Shown: in pieces, positions 1-9,500 of the stretch
Layout: each line of letters starts with the position of its first letter
Position numbering within the stretch: position 1 is the first letter of the stretch
Assembly: GCF_050632385.1 (NCBI RefSeq)
Contig: NZ_CP192599.1
Span: forward strand, 5,456,001-5,520,000
From: Humitalea sp050632385
Lineage (GTDB): Bacteria; Pseudomonadota; Alphaproteobacteria; Acetobacterales; Acetobacteraceae
Length of the DNA stretch: 64,000 nucleotides
Direction of reading: 5' to 3'
Made by a program: the position numbers and the translations under genes
Notes under the pieces: model-generated
Database searches by the model: none
Seen by the model: the letters and a program-made list of their open reading frames with translations, nothing else
What the model was told of the DNA's origin: nothing

Positions 1-1
1 G

Positions 2-154
2 GCGGCCGCCCGGGCCAGGGGGCTGGTCGGCGTGGATGGCCTGGGGATGCTGCTGCATCAGGCGCGCCCCGGGTTTTCCGCCTGGTTCGGGGTGGAACCG
101 GTGGTCGATGCCGCGTTGCGGGCCGTAGTCGCGGCCGATATCCCTCTGACATGA
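2..154 (+). CDS. aroE: Shikimate dehydrogenase, C-terminal fragment
   Basis: Only the last 50 codons of this gene are in the window; it enters from the left edge in the frame starting at base 2 and stops at TGA 152-154. The visible peptide contains GVDGLGMLLHQA followed by FSAWFGVEP, the conserved C-terminal signature of AroE, which reduces 3-dehydroshikimate to shikimate with NADPH in aromatic amino acid synthesis. The stop overlaps the ATG of coaE in an ATGA junction, so the two are probably translationally coupled. The aroE-coaE-dnaQ order is a widespread alphaproteobacterial arrangement, which supports the call despite the short fragment. Confidence 0.85.
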   Translation, partial: AAARARGLVGVDGLGMLLHQARPGFSAWFGVEPVVDAALRAVVAADIPLT

Positions 155-750
155 AGATTCTGGGCCTCACCGGCAGCATCGGCATGGGCAAGACCACCGC
201 CGCCCGCGCCTTTCGTCGCCTGAAGGTGCCGGTCTTCGATGCCGATGCGGCGGTGCATGTGTTGCAGGCCCCGGGCGGTGCCGCGGTCCGCCCCATCGGC
301 GCCGCCTTCCCCGGCACCGTCGTGAAAGGCGTTTTGGCGCGCGAGGCCCTGCGGTCCGCCGTGCTCGGCAATCCGGCCGCCCTGCGGCGGCTGGAAGCCA
401 TCGTCCACCCGCTGGTGCGGCGGATGGAGCGTCGGTTCCTGTCCGCCTGCCGCCGCCGGGCGGAGCCGCTGGTGGTGTTGGACGTGCCCCTGCTGTTCGA
501 AACCCGGCCCGATCCGCATGCCGGGCTGGATGCGATCCTGGTCGTCTCGGCACCTGCCGCCGTGCAGCGCGCCCGTGTCCTGCGCCGGCCGGGCATGACG
601 CCGGCCCGGCTGGATGCCATCCTGGCGCGGCAAATGCCCGATTCCGAAAAACGCGCCCGCGCCGACCACGTGCTGCACAACGGCCTGTCGAAGCACCACG
701 CCCAGGCCCAGGTGCGGCGCCTCGTCCGGCGGTATCGCCCAAATGCGTGA
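151..750 (+). CDS. coaE: Dephospho-CoA kinase
   Basis: This 199-residue cytoplasmic protein phosphorylates the 3'-hydroxyl of dephospho-CoA, the last step of coenzyme A synthesis. The N terminus carries the P-loop GLTGSIGMGKTT (residues 5-16), and LDVPLLFET around residue 111 is the conserved CoaE substrate-binding strand. Length matches the usual ~200 residues. The ATG overlaps the aroE stop by 4 bp, and the 3' end overlaps the dnaQ start by 8 bp, so the three genes form one operon. A separate coaBC gene for earlier CoA steps lies at 18056. Confidence 0.95.
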   Translation: MKILGLTGSIGMGKTTAARAFRRLKVPVFDADAAVHVLQAPGGAAVRPIGAAFPGTVVKGVLAREALRSAVLGNPAALRRLEAIVHPLVRRMERRFLSACRRRAEPLVVLDVPLLFETRPDPHAGLDAILVVSAPAAVQRARVLRRPGMTPARLDAILARQMPDSEKRARADHVLHNGLSKHHAQAQVRRLVRRYRPNA

Positions 751-1462
751 AATCGTCCTGGATACCGAGACCACCGGCCTGGACCCCCTGCTGGGCGACC
801 GGGTGATCGAGGTCGCGGCCATCGAATTGGAAAACCTGCTGCCCACCGGCCGCGTCTTCCATCGCCTGGTGGACCCCGAGCGCGACATCCCGTCGGAAGC
901 GACCCGCGTGCACGGCTTCACCCGCGACGATTTGCGCGGCAAGCCGCTGTTCCCGGCCATTGTCGAGGAGATGATGGCCTTCCTGGGCGACGCGCCGATC
1001 ATCGCGCACAACGCCCCCTTCGACTTCGGCTTTTTGGACGCCGAATTGCAGCGCGCCGGCCGGCCGCGGCTGGACCGCAAGCGCATGGTCGATACCTTCG
1101 CCATCGCCCGCGAACGCTACCCGGCCGCCCCCAACAGCCTGGATGCGCTGTGCCGGCGGTTCGAAATCGACCTGTCGGAACGCGGCACCCACAATGCGCT
1201 GCTGGACGTGCGGCTGCTGGCCCAGGTCTACCTGGAACTGCGCGGCGGCCGCCAGCCGGGGCTGACCCTGGCCGCGGAAACCAGCGCCGGGCAGCAGGAC
1301 TCCGCCCCGATCGCCGCGGTCGCGGGCCTGACCCGGCCGCGCACCCCGCACCCGATCCTGCCCGATGCGGCGACCCTGGCGGTCCATGCCGCCTTTGTCG
1401 CGCGCCTGAAGGACCCGGTGTGGCTGCAACCGCCCTTTGCCGAGACCGCGCGGGACGGCTAG
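743..1462 (+). CDS. dnaQ: DNA polymerase III epsilon subunit (3'-5' proofreading exonuclease)
   Basis: The predicted 239-residue protein is the proofreading exonuclease of the replicative polymerase core. Motif Exo I (DTETTGLDP, from residue 7), Exo II (HNAPFDFGFLD, near residue 89) and Exo III (HNALLDVRLLA, near residue 150) supply the DEDDh catalytic residues. The ATG at 743 was chosen because the DEDDh motif begins six residues later, as in homologues; a longer open frame from 614 only reads through coaE in another frame. The gene overlaps coaE by 8 bp. The C-terminal tail is the region that normally binds the polymerase alpha subunit. Confidence 0.95.
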   Translation: MREIVLDTETTGLDPLLGDRVIEVAAIELENLLPTGRVFHRLVDPERDIPSEATRVHGFTRDDLRGKPLFPAIVEEMMAFLGDAPIIAHNAPFDFGFLDAELQRAGRPRLDRKRMVDTFAIARERYPAAPNSLDALCRRFEIDLSERGTHNALLDVRLLAQVYLELRGGRQPGLTLAAETSAGQQDSAPIAAVAGLTRPRTPHPILPDAATLAVHAAFVARLKDPVWLQPPFAETARDG

Positions 1463-1492
1463 ACCGCGCCCGAACATTAGGGGTGTGCATCC

Positions 1493-2182
1493 ATGTCTGA
1501 CGGACGCTTGGTCATCGGCAATCGGCGGTATTCCTCCTGGTCGCTGCGCGGCTACCTGGCGGTGGCGCTGGCGGGGCTGGATGTGGTGGTCGAAACCATC
1601 CCGATGGAGCGCCCGGAAGGCGGCGGCAGCACCCCCGCGATCAAGGCCGCCGCCCCGGCGGGGCTGGTGCCCTTCCTGGAACACCAGGGCGCGCTGGTCT
1701 GGGAAAGCCTGTCGATCTGCGAATACTGCGCCGAGATCAACCCGGCCCTCTGGCCCGCCGACCGCGCCCAGCGCGGCACCCTGCGCAGCATCGCGACCGA
1801 GATGCACGGCGGGTTCCTCGCCCTGCGCCAGGCCTTTCCGATGAACCTCGGCCGCACCGCCAGCGCAGCGGCGCGGGACGCGCGCGTCACCGCGGCGGTC
1901 ACCGCCGATATCGCCCGCATCTGCGACCTCTGGGCGCGGGCCATCGCGCTGACCGGCGGGCCCTTCCTGAACGGGGCCTCGGCCGGGGCCGCCGATGCCA
2001 TGTATGCCCCGGTGGTCTTTCGCTTCCACCGCTGGGGGGCTGCGATCACCCCGGCGGCCGAGGCCTATGTCGGCGTCATGCTGGCGCATCCCGCGATGCA
2101 GGCCTGGCAGGCCGGCGCCGAGGCCGAGCCCGAGGCCTGGGTGCTGCCGCATTACGAAGCCATGATCAGCGACCCGGCATGA
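1493..2182 (+). CDS. Glutathione S-transferase family protein
   Basis: A 229-residue soluble protein whose N-terminal thioredoxin-like domain contains NRRYSSWSLR and then AAAPAGLVPFLEHQGALVWES, the G-site pattern of bacterial GSTs, followed by an all-helical C-terminal domain. The SSWSLR turn is typical of a proteobacterial subgroup of uncertain substrate. It starts 30 bp after dnaQ and its stop overlaps the next gene in an ATGA junction, so it opens a four-gene cotranscribed string reaching 4819. The family is clear; the physiological substrate is not. Confidence 0.85.
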   Translation: MSDGRLVIGNRRYSSWSLRGYLAVALAGLDVVVETIPMERPEGGGSTPAIKAAAPAGLVPFLEHQGALVWESLSICEYCAEINPALWPADRAQRGTLRSIATEMHGGFLALRQAFPMNLGRTASAAARDARVTAAVTADIARICDLWARAIALTGGPFLNGASAGAADAMYAPVVFRFHRWGAAITPAAEAYVGVMLAHPAMQAWQAGAEAEPEAWVLPHYEAMISDPA

Positions 2183-3015
2183 CCACCGCGACCCTGCTCG
2201 ACCACATCGGGATCTGCACCCGCGACCCCGAGGCGCTGTGGGCGACCTATACCGCCCTGGGCTTCACGCTCAGCCCCGTGGCGCGGCAGTCGGGCGGCAA
2301 GCCGCCGGTGATGCTGGGCACCGGCAACCGCTGCGCGATGCTGCGCCGGGGCTATGTCGAGTTGCTGGGGATCATCGACCCGGAATTGCCTGACAATGGC
2401 TTGGGCAGGTTCCTGGACCGCTACACCGGCCAGCACATCATCGCCTTCGCGATGGAGGATGCCGAGGCGAACCTGGAACGGCTGCGTGCGGCCGGGCTGG
2501 AGATTCCCGGCATCGCCTGGCTGGAACGCCCGGTGGACGCACCGGACGGCCCGCGCGCCCGCTTCGCCCGCCTGCCCTTTCCCGACGCGCCGGAGGGCCG
2601 GTTGCAATTGATCCGGCACCTGACGCCGGAACTGGTGTGGCAGCCGCGCTGGATGGACCACGCCAACCACGCCGTGGCGCTGGAGGCGACGATCCTGGTC
2701 TCCGACCGCCCGGCCGAGAGTGCCGCCAGGCTGTCACGCCTCTGCGGCCTGCCGCTGGAGCCTGATCCTGCGGGCGGCTTTGCCCTGGCCCTGCCCGATG
2801 GCGGCCGCGTCCGCATGCTGACCCCCGACGCGTTGCCGGCCGTGCTGCCTGGCGTGGCGGCCCCGACCTTGCCCTTCCTGGCCGGCTATGTGCTGCGCAC
2901 GGATGACGGCAATGCGGCCGTGCGCAGCCTGGGCCTGCCGGTGGTGCCGGTGCCGGGTGGGCTGATGGTGCCGCCCGCGCATGCCGGCGGTTCCGCGCTG
3001 GTTTTTGCGGGATGA
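2179..3015 (+). CDS. VOC-superfamily glyoxalase-like protein
   Basis: A 278-residue protein beginning LLDHIGICTRDPEALWATYTALGF, the betaalphabetabetabeta entry of the vicinal-oxygen-chelate fold, with a second half (LEATILVSDRPAESAARLSRLCGLPL) that repeats the module. This matches the two-module Glyoxalase_3-type family (PF13468-like) found in proteobacteria. The catalytic reaction is unknown; members bind a divalent metal and act on varied small molecules. It is coupled by 4-bp overlaps to the upstream GST and the downstream methyltransferase, which suggests coexpression but not a specific pathway. Confidence 0.75.
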   Translation: MTTATLLDHIGICTRDPEALWATYTALGFTLSPVARQSGGKPPVMLGTGNRCAMLRRGYVELLGIIDPELPDNGLGRFLDRYTGQHIIAFAMEDAEANLERLRAAGLEIPGIAWLERPVDAPDGPRARFARLPFPDAPEGRLQLIRHLTPELVWQPRWMDHANHAVALEATILVSDRPAESAARLSRLCGLPLEPDPAGGFALALPDGGRVRMLTPDALPAVLPGVAAPTLPFLAGYVLRTDDGNAAVRSLGLPVVPVPGGLMVPPAHAGGSALVFAG

Positions 3016-3767
3016 TCGCCCCCGGTGCGGCGATCGTCGGCAAGTCCTTGCGGACCTACTACGCGCCGGGCCGCGCCACCGCGTTGGACGCTTTTTTCGC
3101 GCGCTTCGTGCGGGCGGGGGATGTCGCCTTCGATATCGGGGCGCATGTCGGCGACCGCACCGCATCTTTCCGCCGCCTGGGCGCCCGCGCCGTCGCGGTG
3201 GAACCGCAGCCGCCGCTGGCCCGTGCGCTGCGGCTGATCTTTGGCCGCGACCCTGGCGTGGTGCGTGTCGCGGCGCTGGTCGGCGCCGCGCCGGGCCAGG
3301 CAATGCTGCGGCTGAACACGCAAAACCCGACCGTCGCCACCGCCTCGGCCGATTTCATCGCGGCCGCCGCGGGGGCCGAGGGGTGGGAAGGCCAGGCCTG
3401 GGATTCCGCCATCACCCTGCCGGTCACGACCCTGGATGCGCTGATCGCGGACCATGGGGACCCCGCCTTCATCAAGATCGATGTCGAGGGGTATGAGGCC
3501 GTGGTCCTGTCCGGCCTGACGCGGGCGGTGCCGGCGCTGTCCTTCGAATTCACCACCATCCAGCGCGACGTGGCCGCCCAATGCCTGGATCGGCTGGCCG
3601 CCCTGGGCCCCTACCGCTTCAATGCCTGTCTGGGCGAGGAGCACCGCTTCGTCCTGGTCGACCCGGTCGATGCCCGGGCAATGGCGGCCTGGATCGCGGG
3701 GCTGCCGCATGCCGCCAATTCGGGCGATGTCTATGCGGCGCTGGACGAGGCGGTGTTGAGGGTATGA
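3012..3767 (+). CDS. FkbM family SAM-dependent methyltransferase
   Basis: The 251-residue product has the SAM-binding motif VAFDIGAHVGDRT (around residue 41), the acidic strand AVAVEPQP, and the FkbM hallmark FIKIDVEGYEAVVLSGL, so it is a class I methyltransferase of the FkbM family. Members O-methylate sugars, polyketides or lipids. It sits between a VOC protein and a polyprenyl-phosphate sugar transferase, with ATGA overlaps on both sides, which makes a cell-surface glycan substrate plausible. That role is inferred from position only. Confidence 0.8.
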   Translation: MIAPGAAIVGKSLRTYYAPGRATALDAFFARFVRAGDVAFDIGAHVGDRTASFRRLGARAVAVEPQPPLARALRLIFGRDPGVVRVAALVGAAPGQAMLRLNTQNPTVATASADFIAAAAGAEGWEGQAWDSAITLPVTTLDALIADHGDPAFIKIDVEGYEAVVLSGLTRAVPALSFEFTTIQRDVAAQCLDRLAALGPYRFNACLGEEHRFVLVDPVDARAMAAWIAGLPHAANSGDVYAALDEAVLRV

Positions 3768-4819
3768 GCCTCGATATCCTCCTGCGCCATCTGTCGATGG
3801 TGGGCGCGCTGGCGCTGCTTTCGGCCCTGGTGGTGCGGATGATGATCCGGTTCCCGGTGATGGACCCGGTCGATCACCGCAAGGCGCATGCGGTCCCAAC
3901 GCCACGTGGCGGCGGGGTCGGCATCGTGGTCGCCTTCATGGTCGGCATGTGCGGGCTGTATCTGTCGGCGCAGTTCGCCCGACTGGCCGATACGCAGTTC
4001 CTGGGCGTGATCCTGGCCGCCTTCGCGATCGCGGTGGTGTCCTTCATCGACGATCTGAAGGATCTGCGTTTTGCGGTGAAACTGGCGGCGCAGACGGCGG
4101 CGGCGCTGGTCGCCATCGCCTCGGGGCTGGTGGTGGACCGGTTGGCGATCCCCTGGGTCGGGGTATTCTCGCTGGGGCCGCTGGGCATCGTGATGACGGT
4201 GTTCTGGATCGTCGGCTGCACGAATGCCGTGAACTTCATGGATGGGCTGGACGGGCTGGTCGGCGGCACGGTGCTGATCGTCTGCGCGATCCTGGCGGCG
4301 GTGGCCGCGGACCAAGGCGGCTGGTTCATCTATGCGGCGGCGCTGCTGCTGGCGGCGGGCATCGCGGGGTTCCTGCCGTTCAACCTGCACCCCGCGCGCA
4401 TTTTCATGGGGGACGTCGGCAGCCAGTTCCTGGGGTTCGTGCTGGCGGTGTTCGCGGTGGCCTCCGCGCGCTTCGATGCGGCGCAGATGTCGTTCCTGAT
4501 CGTGCCAATGCTGATGTTCGGGCTGTTGGCGGATGCGGCATTCACCTTGCTGCGCCGGGCCGCGATGGGCGAACGCATCAGCGCGCCGCATCGCAGCCAT
4601 TTGTATCAGATGGCGCAGCGTGCCGGCGTGCCGGTGCGTGCCGTGGCGGCGGTGCATTGGGGATTCGCGCTGTTCCACGGCGCGCTGGTCGTGGTGTTCC
4701 TGGCCCTGCCGGGCACGCTGAAACCGCTGATCGTGGTGCCGGCACTCGCCGTGCAGATGGTCTGGGCAGGTTATGTGATGCTGCGAATGCGGCGCGCGGG
4801 GATCAGCTTTCGCGCCTGA
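3764..4819 (+). CDS. MraY/WecA-family undecaprenyl-phosphate sugar-1-phosphate transferase
   Basis: A 351-residue polytopic inner-membrane protein (about ten hydrophobic segments) of the glycosyltransferase 4 family, which transfers a sugar-1-phosphate from a nucleotide sugar to undecaprenyl phosphate. Diagnostic motifs are AVPTPRGGGVGI, SFIDDLKDLR, NAVNFMDGLDGLVGG and the Mg-binding HPARIFMGDVGSQFLGF. The ATG at 3764 overlaps the methyltransferase stop; a longer reading from 3581 lies inside that gene and is not supported. It more likely starts an O-antigen or exopolysaccharide repeat than peptidoglycan, since true MraY is longer and lies in the dcw cluster. Confidence 0.85.
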   Translation: MSLDILLRHLSMVGALALLSALVVRMMIRFPVMDPVDHRKAHAVPTPRGGGVGIVVAFMVGMCGLYLSAQFARLADTQFLGVILAAFAIAVVSFIDDLKDLRFAVKLAAQTAAALVAIASGLVVDRLAIPWVGVFSLGPLGIVMTVFWIVGCTNAVNFMDGLDGLVGGTVLIVCAILAAVAADQGGWFIYAAALLLAAGIAGFLPFNLHPARIFMGDVGSQFLGFVLAVFAVASARFDAAQMSFLIVPMLMFGLLADAAFTLLRRAAMGERISAPHRSHLYQMAQRAGVPVRAVAAVHWGFALFHGALVVVFLALPGTLKPLIVVPALAVQMVWAGYVMLRMRRAGISFRA

Positions 4820-4850
4820 TCAGGCGGCGTCGCTGAATTGCAGCGACGCC
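4813..4850. terminator. Paired palindromes at a convergent gene junction
   Basis: A perfect 14-bp palindrome (CGCCTGATCAGGCG, 4813-4826) spans the two facing stop codons. It is followed by a hairpin with a perfect 10-bp stem (4826-4835 with 4841-4850) and a 5-nt AATTG loop. No T-tract follows, so intrinsic termination is uncertain, but the position exactly between convergent genes fits a bidirectional terminator or RNA 3'-end stabiliser. Confidence 0.5.
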
Positions 4851-6571
4851 AGCCGCGCATAGAGCCCGCCCTGCTGCACCAATTCTTCATGCGTGCCGGT
4901 GGCGACGATGCGCCCGGCTTCCAGCACCACGATCCTGTCCGCCCGGCGCACCGTCGCCAGGCGATGCGCCACCACCAGGGTCGTGCGGTTTTCGGCCAGT
5001 TTCGCCAGGGCGCGTTGCACCGCCTGTTCGGATTCCGCATCCAGCGCGCTGGTCGCTTCGTCCAGCAACAGGATCGGCGGGTCGCGCAGGATGGCCCGCG
5101 CGATGGCGATGCGCTGGCGCTGCCCGCCGGACAGCATCACACCGCGTGCGCCCAGGTGGGTGTCGTAGCCCTTGGGCAAGGCCGCGATGAAGCCATCGGC
5201 GGCAGCGGCCTCGGCGGCGGCGCGGACTTCGGCATCCGTCGCATCGGGGCGGCCGTAGCGGATGTTTTCCGCCGCCGTGGTGGAGAAGACGATCGCATCC
5301 TGCGGCACCAGCCCCAACCGCTTGCGCAGATCGGCGGGATCGACATCGCGCACATCCACCCCATCCACCCGCACCACGCCCGACGCCGGGTCGTAGAAAC
5401 GCAGGATGAGTTGCAGCAAGGTCGTCTTGCCGGCGCCCGAGGGGCCGACTATCGCCACCGTCTCCCCAGGTTCGACGGTCAGGGTGATCCCATCCAGCGC
5501 GCCCTGGCCAGGGCGGGTGGGGTAGTCGAAGCGTACATTCTCAAAGGCCACGCGCCCCTGGGGCGGCGTCGGCAGCAGTGCCGGTGACGCGGGGGCGGCG
5601 ATGCCGGGGGTCGCGGCCAGCAGTTCCAGCAGCCGGTCGGCGGCCGCCGCCGCACGCTGGATCTCGCCCCACAATTCGCTGATCGAGGCCCCCGCGCTGG
5701 CCAGGAGCACGGCGTAGAAGACGAAGGCCGACAATTCGCCCCCCGTCATCCGCCCGGCGATCACATCCTGCCCGCCGACCCAAAGGCTGAAGGTGATCGC
5801 GCCGAAGCCCAGCAGGATCACCATCAGGATCAAGGTCGCGCGCGACGCAATGCGGCGCAGCGCGGCACCGACCGAGCCTTCGATCTCCCGCGAGAACCGC
5901 GCGCGATCCAATGGTTCGTGGGTGAAGGCCTGGACAGTGCGCAGGCCGTTCAGGGTTTCCTCGGCCGTCGCCGCCAGGTCGGCCACGCGTTCCTGCGCCG
6001 TCTTCGACAGTTTCCGTTCCCGTCGCCCGAACAGCACCAGCGGCACGACGACGATCGGCACCACCACCAGCACGATCCCGGCCAGCTTCGGGCTGGTCAG
6101 GAACAGCATGACGAAGCCGCCCGACGCGGTCAGCACATTGCGCAGCCCCATCGAGATCGCCGAGCCGATCAGCGATTGCAGCAATGCGATATCCGCCGTC
6201 AGCCGCGACAGGATGTCGCCGGTGCGGGCGGTCTCGAAAAATTCCGGCGACAGGCCGATGATGTGGTCGAAGACCGCGCGGCGCAGGTCGGCCGCGACCC
6301 GTTCACCCAACCAGGACACCAAGTAGAACCGAAGCGCCGTCGCCAGCGCCAGGGCCGCGACCACAGCCGACATGATCAGCGCCGCCCGGTTCAACTGCCC
6401 GCCGCTGCCGGCGGCAAACCCATCGTCGATGAGAAAACGCAACCCCTGGCCGAGGGCCAACACCAGCCCCGCCGCCGACAGCAGTGCCACGCCCGCCAGC
6501 GCAACGCGCCCCAGATAGGGCCGCAGATAAGGCAGGATCAGCCGCAGGGAGGTCACGCGCCGCGTCGTCAT
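4820..6571 (-). CDS. ABC transporter, fused permease-ATPase (MsbA/multidrug-exporter type)
   Basis: A 583-residue half-transporter with six transmembrane segments in the first ~320 residues and a C-terminal nucleotide-binding domain. Walker A GPSGAGKTT is near residue 375, the signature LSGGQRQR near 479 and Walker B ILLLDEATSALD near 497. Such proteins homodimerise and export lipids or drugs from the inner membrane. The ATG at 6571 overlaps the addA stop (ATGA); a 23-residue longer reading lies inside addA. Coexpression with addAB is common in this lineage. The substrate cannot be read from sequence; lipid A flippase or efflux are both possible. Confidence 0.9.
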   Translation of the reverse strand: MTTRRVTSLRLILPYLRPYLGRVALAGVALLSAAGLVLALGQGLRFLIDDGFAAGSGGQLNRAALIMSAVVAALALATALRFYLVSWLGERVAADLRRAVFDHIIGLSPEFFETARTGDILSRLTADIALLQSLIGSAISMGLRNVLTASGGFVMLFLTSPKLAGIVLVVVPIVVVPLVLFGRRERKLSKTAQERVADLAATAEETLNGLRTVQAFTHEPLDRARFSREIEGSVGAALRRIASRATLILMVILLGFGAITFSLWVGGQDVIAGRMTGGELSAFVFYAVLLASAGASISELWGEIQRAAAAADRLLELLAATPGIAAPASPALLPTPPQGRVAFENVRFDYPTRPGQGALDGITLTVEPGETVAIVGPSGAGKTTLLQLILRFYDPASGVVRVDGVDVRDVDPADLRKRLGLVPQDAIVFSTTAAENIRYGRPDATDAEVRAAAEAAAADGFIAALPKGYDTHLGARGVMLSGGQRQRIAIARAILRDPPILLLDEATSALDAESEQAVQRALAKLAENRTTLVVAHRLATVRRADRIVVLEAGRIVATGTHEELVQQGGLYARLASLQFSDAA

Positions 6572-9500
6572 GGTGCGTGGGCATCCAGCAGGGGTTCGGG
6601 CAGCGGCATCGGGCGGGCGCCATAGGTCCAGACCAGCCAAGCCTCTACCATGCGGTCGGGAAACGTCTGGCGCAGCAGCGCGCGATAGGCCGCCATCTGG
6701 CGCAGATAGACCGGCGCCACCGCCTCCGGCAGTTCGGGCGGCGGGCGGTTGGTCTTGTAGTCCACGACGACCACGCGGTGATCGGTCACCAGCAGCCGGT
6801 CCACCTGGCCCGCCAGCAGGCGCCCACCGATGCGCCCGGCCAGCGGTGCCTCGGCCAGGCTGTCCGGCCCAAAGGCTTCGGCCAGGCCCGGGTGTTCCAG
6901 CACCGCCATCGCCTCGGCCAGCACGCCCGCCTGGGTTTTCGGGTCGATGCCCTGGCCTGGCTTGGCCAGCCAGTCGCGGCCGAGCGCCTCGCGCGCGGCG
7001 GGGGGGTGGTCGGGCAGGTGTTGCAACAGGGCATGGACCAGCCGCCCGCGACGGAATCTCTCGCCCGTCGGGTCGGGCTTGCCGTGGGGGGCGGCGGTGG
7101 GGGTCTCTTCCTCACCCGGCAGGCCGGATGGGGCGAAGGGGCCGGTCGGGGCCTCGTCGGTGGCGTGGACACTCGCCCAGGCCGGCAGGATGGCGGTGGC
7201 GGCACTTTCGGCCGGGCGGTCGTCGCGCGGCGGGTCGGTCTGGGCGGAGGCCAGCCGCAGCACCGCCTGCCCGCCGGTGTCGCTGCCCGGCGGCGCCCAG
7301 TCGAAGGGCACGGAGTCCACCCCCTCCAGCGCGGCGAATCCTGTCGCGACCTTGGCATGCCAATCGGCCGCGCCCTTGGCCGGCTGCCAGCCGCAGACGA
7401 TCAGCCGGTCCTCGGCGCGGGTCAGGGCGACGTAGAGCAGGCGGTTCTCCTCCTCCTTCGTCGCCTGCGCGCGCGCCGTATCCAACGCGGCAAAGGCGGT
7501 CGCGCGCCGGGCTTCGGCCGGCCGGGGGGTGAAGATCGGCAGCGTGACGCCGCCGTGTTCGGCCCAGCGCAGGGTGTCCGAACGGCCGCCGGGGCCGACG
7601 TCGGGCAGGATCACCAGCGGCGCCTGCAAGCCCTTGGCATTGTGCACGGTCATGATGCGCACGGCATCGGCGCCGCTTTCAGCCTCGCGCTTCACCATCG
7701 CCCCGGCGCCGCGCAGGCGGTGCAGGAAGCCTTGCAGGTCGGGCGGGTTGTTGCGTTCATCGGCCAGGGCGGCGTTCAGCAATTCGTCCAGCGGATCGGC
7801 CGCTTCCGGCCCGAGCCGCGCCAGCAACCGCGCGCGCGCCCCATCCTCGGCCAACAGCCCGGCCAGCAGCAGGTGCGGCGTGGCCCCCACGGCGCGGGCA
7901 GCGGCGCGGGCCAGCCATTCGGCGGCATCCGCCAGCGGCCCCTGCCCGGCGCGATGCGTCATCAGCGCGGCCCAGAGGCTGCCCTGGCGCCGGTGCGCCA
8001 AGGCAAAAAGCGAATCCTCGTCCAACCCAACTAGCGGCGATGTCAGCACCGAGGCCAGGGCCAGGTCATCATCCGGCTGCAGCAGCACGTCGCACAGCGC
8101 CAGCAGATCCATCACCGCCAATTGTTCCGTCAGCGCCAGGCGGTCGACGCCGCCGACCGGCACGCCCCGCGCCTTCAGCCCCCGGGTCAGCGCGGTCAGG
8201 AAGCCGGCATGCCGCCGCCGCACCAGCACCAGCACATCGCCGGCGCGCAAGGTGCGGCCTCGGGACGGCAAAAATTCGGTGCCGACCATGGCGGCGATGC
8301 GGACGGCGACGGCCTCGGCGCATTGGCCGATGGTGTCGGGCAGGCTGACGGGGACGAGCGGCACGTCCCAGGGTGTCGGCGGCGGCGATTTCTGGCGCAG
8401 CAGCAGCGGCCACAATTCGACCTGCCCGGCCTGGCCGGCGCGGTCGGCCACATGCATCAGCGTGCCGGGCACGGTCACGCCCTCGGCGGCCTCGGGGGCG
8501 ATGAAGACCGCATCGACCAAGGCGAGCACGGGCGCGGTCGAGCGGAAGGACACGTCGAGCGCCACTTCCTCGAATCTTTGGCCCGTGGCGGTGACCTCGG
8601 CGGCGAAATGTGCCTTTTCGCGGGTGAAGCCGGCGGGATCGGCGCCCTGGAAGGCGAAGATCGATTGCTTGGGGTCGCCGACCGCAAAAATCGTGCGGAT
8701 CGATTCACGTGGGCCGGTGCCGGAAAAGAACTCGCCGGCCAGTGCGCCTGCGATGGCCCATTGCGCCGCGTTGGTATCCTGCGATTCATCCAGCAGCAGA
8801 TGGTCCAGCCCGCCATCCAGGCGGAACAGCACCCAGGCGCTGCCGGGGTCGCGCAACAGATCCTGGGCCGCCGCGATCAGGTCGTCGAAATCGAGCAAGC
8901 CAGCAGCCGTCTTGCGGCTGTCGTAAGCGGCACGCACCGGCCCGGCCAGGGCCGCGAAGGCGATCGAGGTCGCGCGCAGCCGCAACCCCGCCTGCACCGC
9001 CCGCAGGATGTCCAGGCGCGCGGCCTCCGCCACGAAGGCCGGGTGCTTTTCCAGGATGCTCCGCAACTCGCCCTTCTGAGTCAGCAGCGCGTCGGACCAG
9101 TCGTCCAGCCTTGCCGCACGGGCCGCATCCGGCAGCGCCAGCCAGGCGCGCATCGCCTCGCCAAGCCCGCGTTCGGTCTTGGTCTTTGCGTTCACCAGCC
9201 CGGCCGCTGCCTGGCGCACCGCATCGGGCACCAGGGCCATGCGGGCCAGGACCGCGTCTTCATTATCCTCGGGATCCAACCCCAGCCAGTCGGTCAGCGC
9301 CGCGTTCAGCGCGGCCAAAGCGACGCTGTCCTTCGGCAGGGGCTTGGCCTTCTGCAAGGCATCGCCGATGGCGCGGTCCAGGGTGGCGCCATCCGTCTCG
9401 CCGGCCAGGCGGGCCAGGGCGTCGGACGGCGCGCCTTCGCCGGACAGCGCCGCGTCGCGGGCGGCGGCGGTGATCGCCAGGCGCTCGGCATCCTCGGCTA

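Noticed and set aside
167..2152. Long minus-strand frame opposite coaE, dnaQ and GST
   Set aside because: Low-complexity Arg/Gly/Pro-rich translation without domains, antisense to three well-supported genes; a product of high GC.
8703..8714. TTCACGTGGG as a second parS site
   Set aside because: Only one half matches parS; the other arm is not symmetric.
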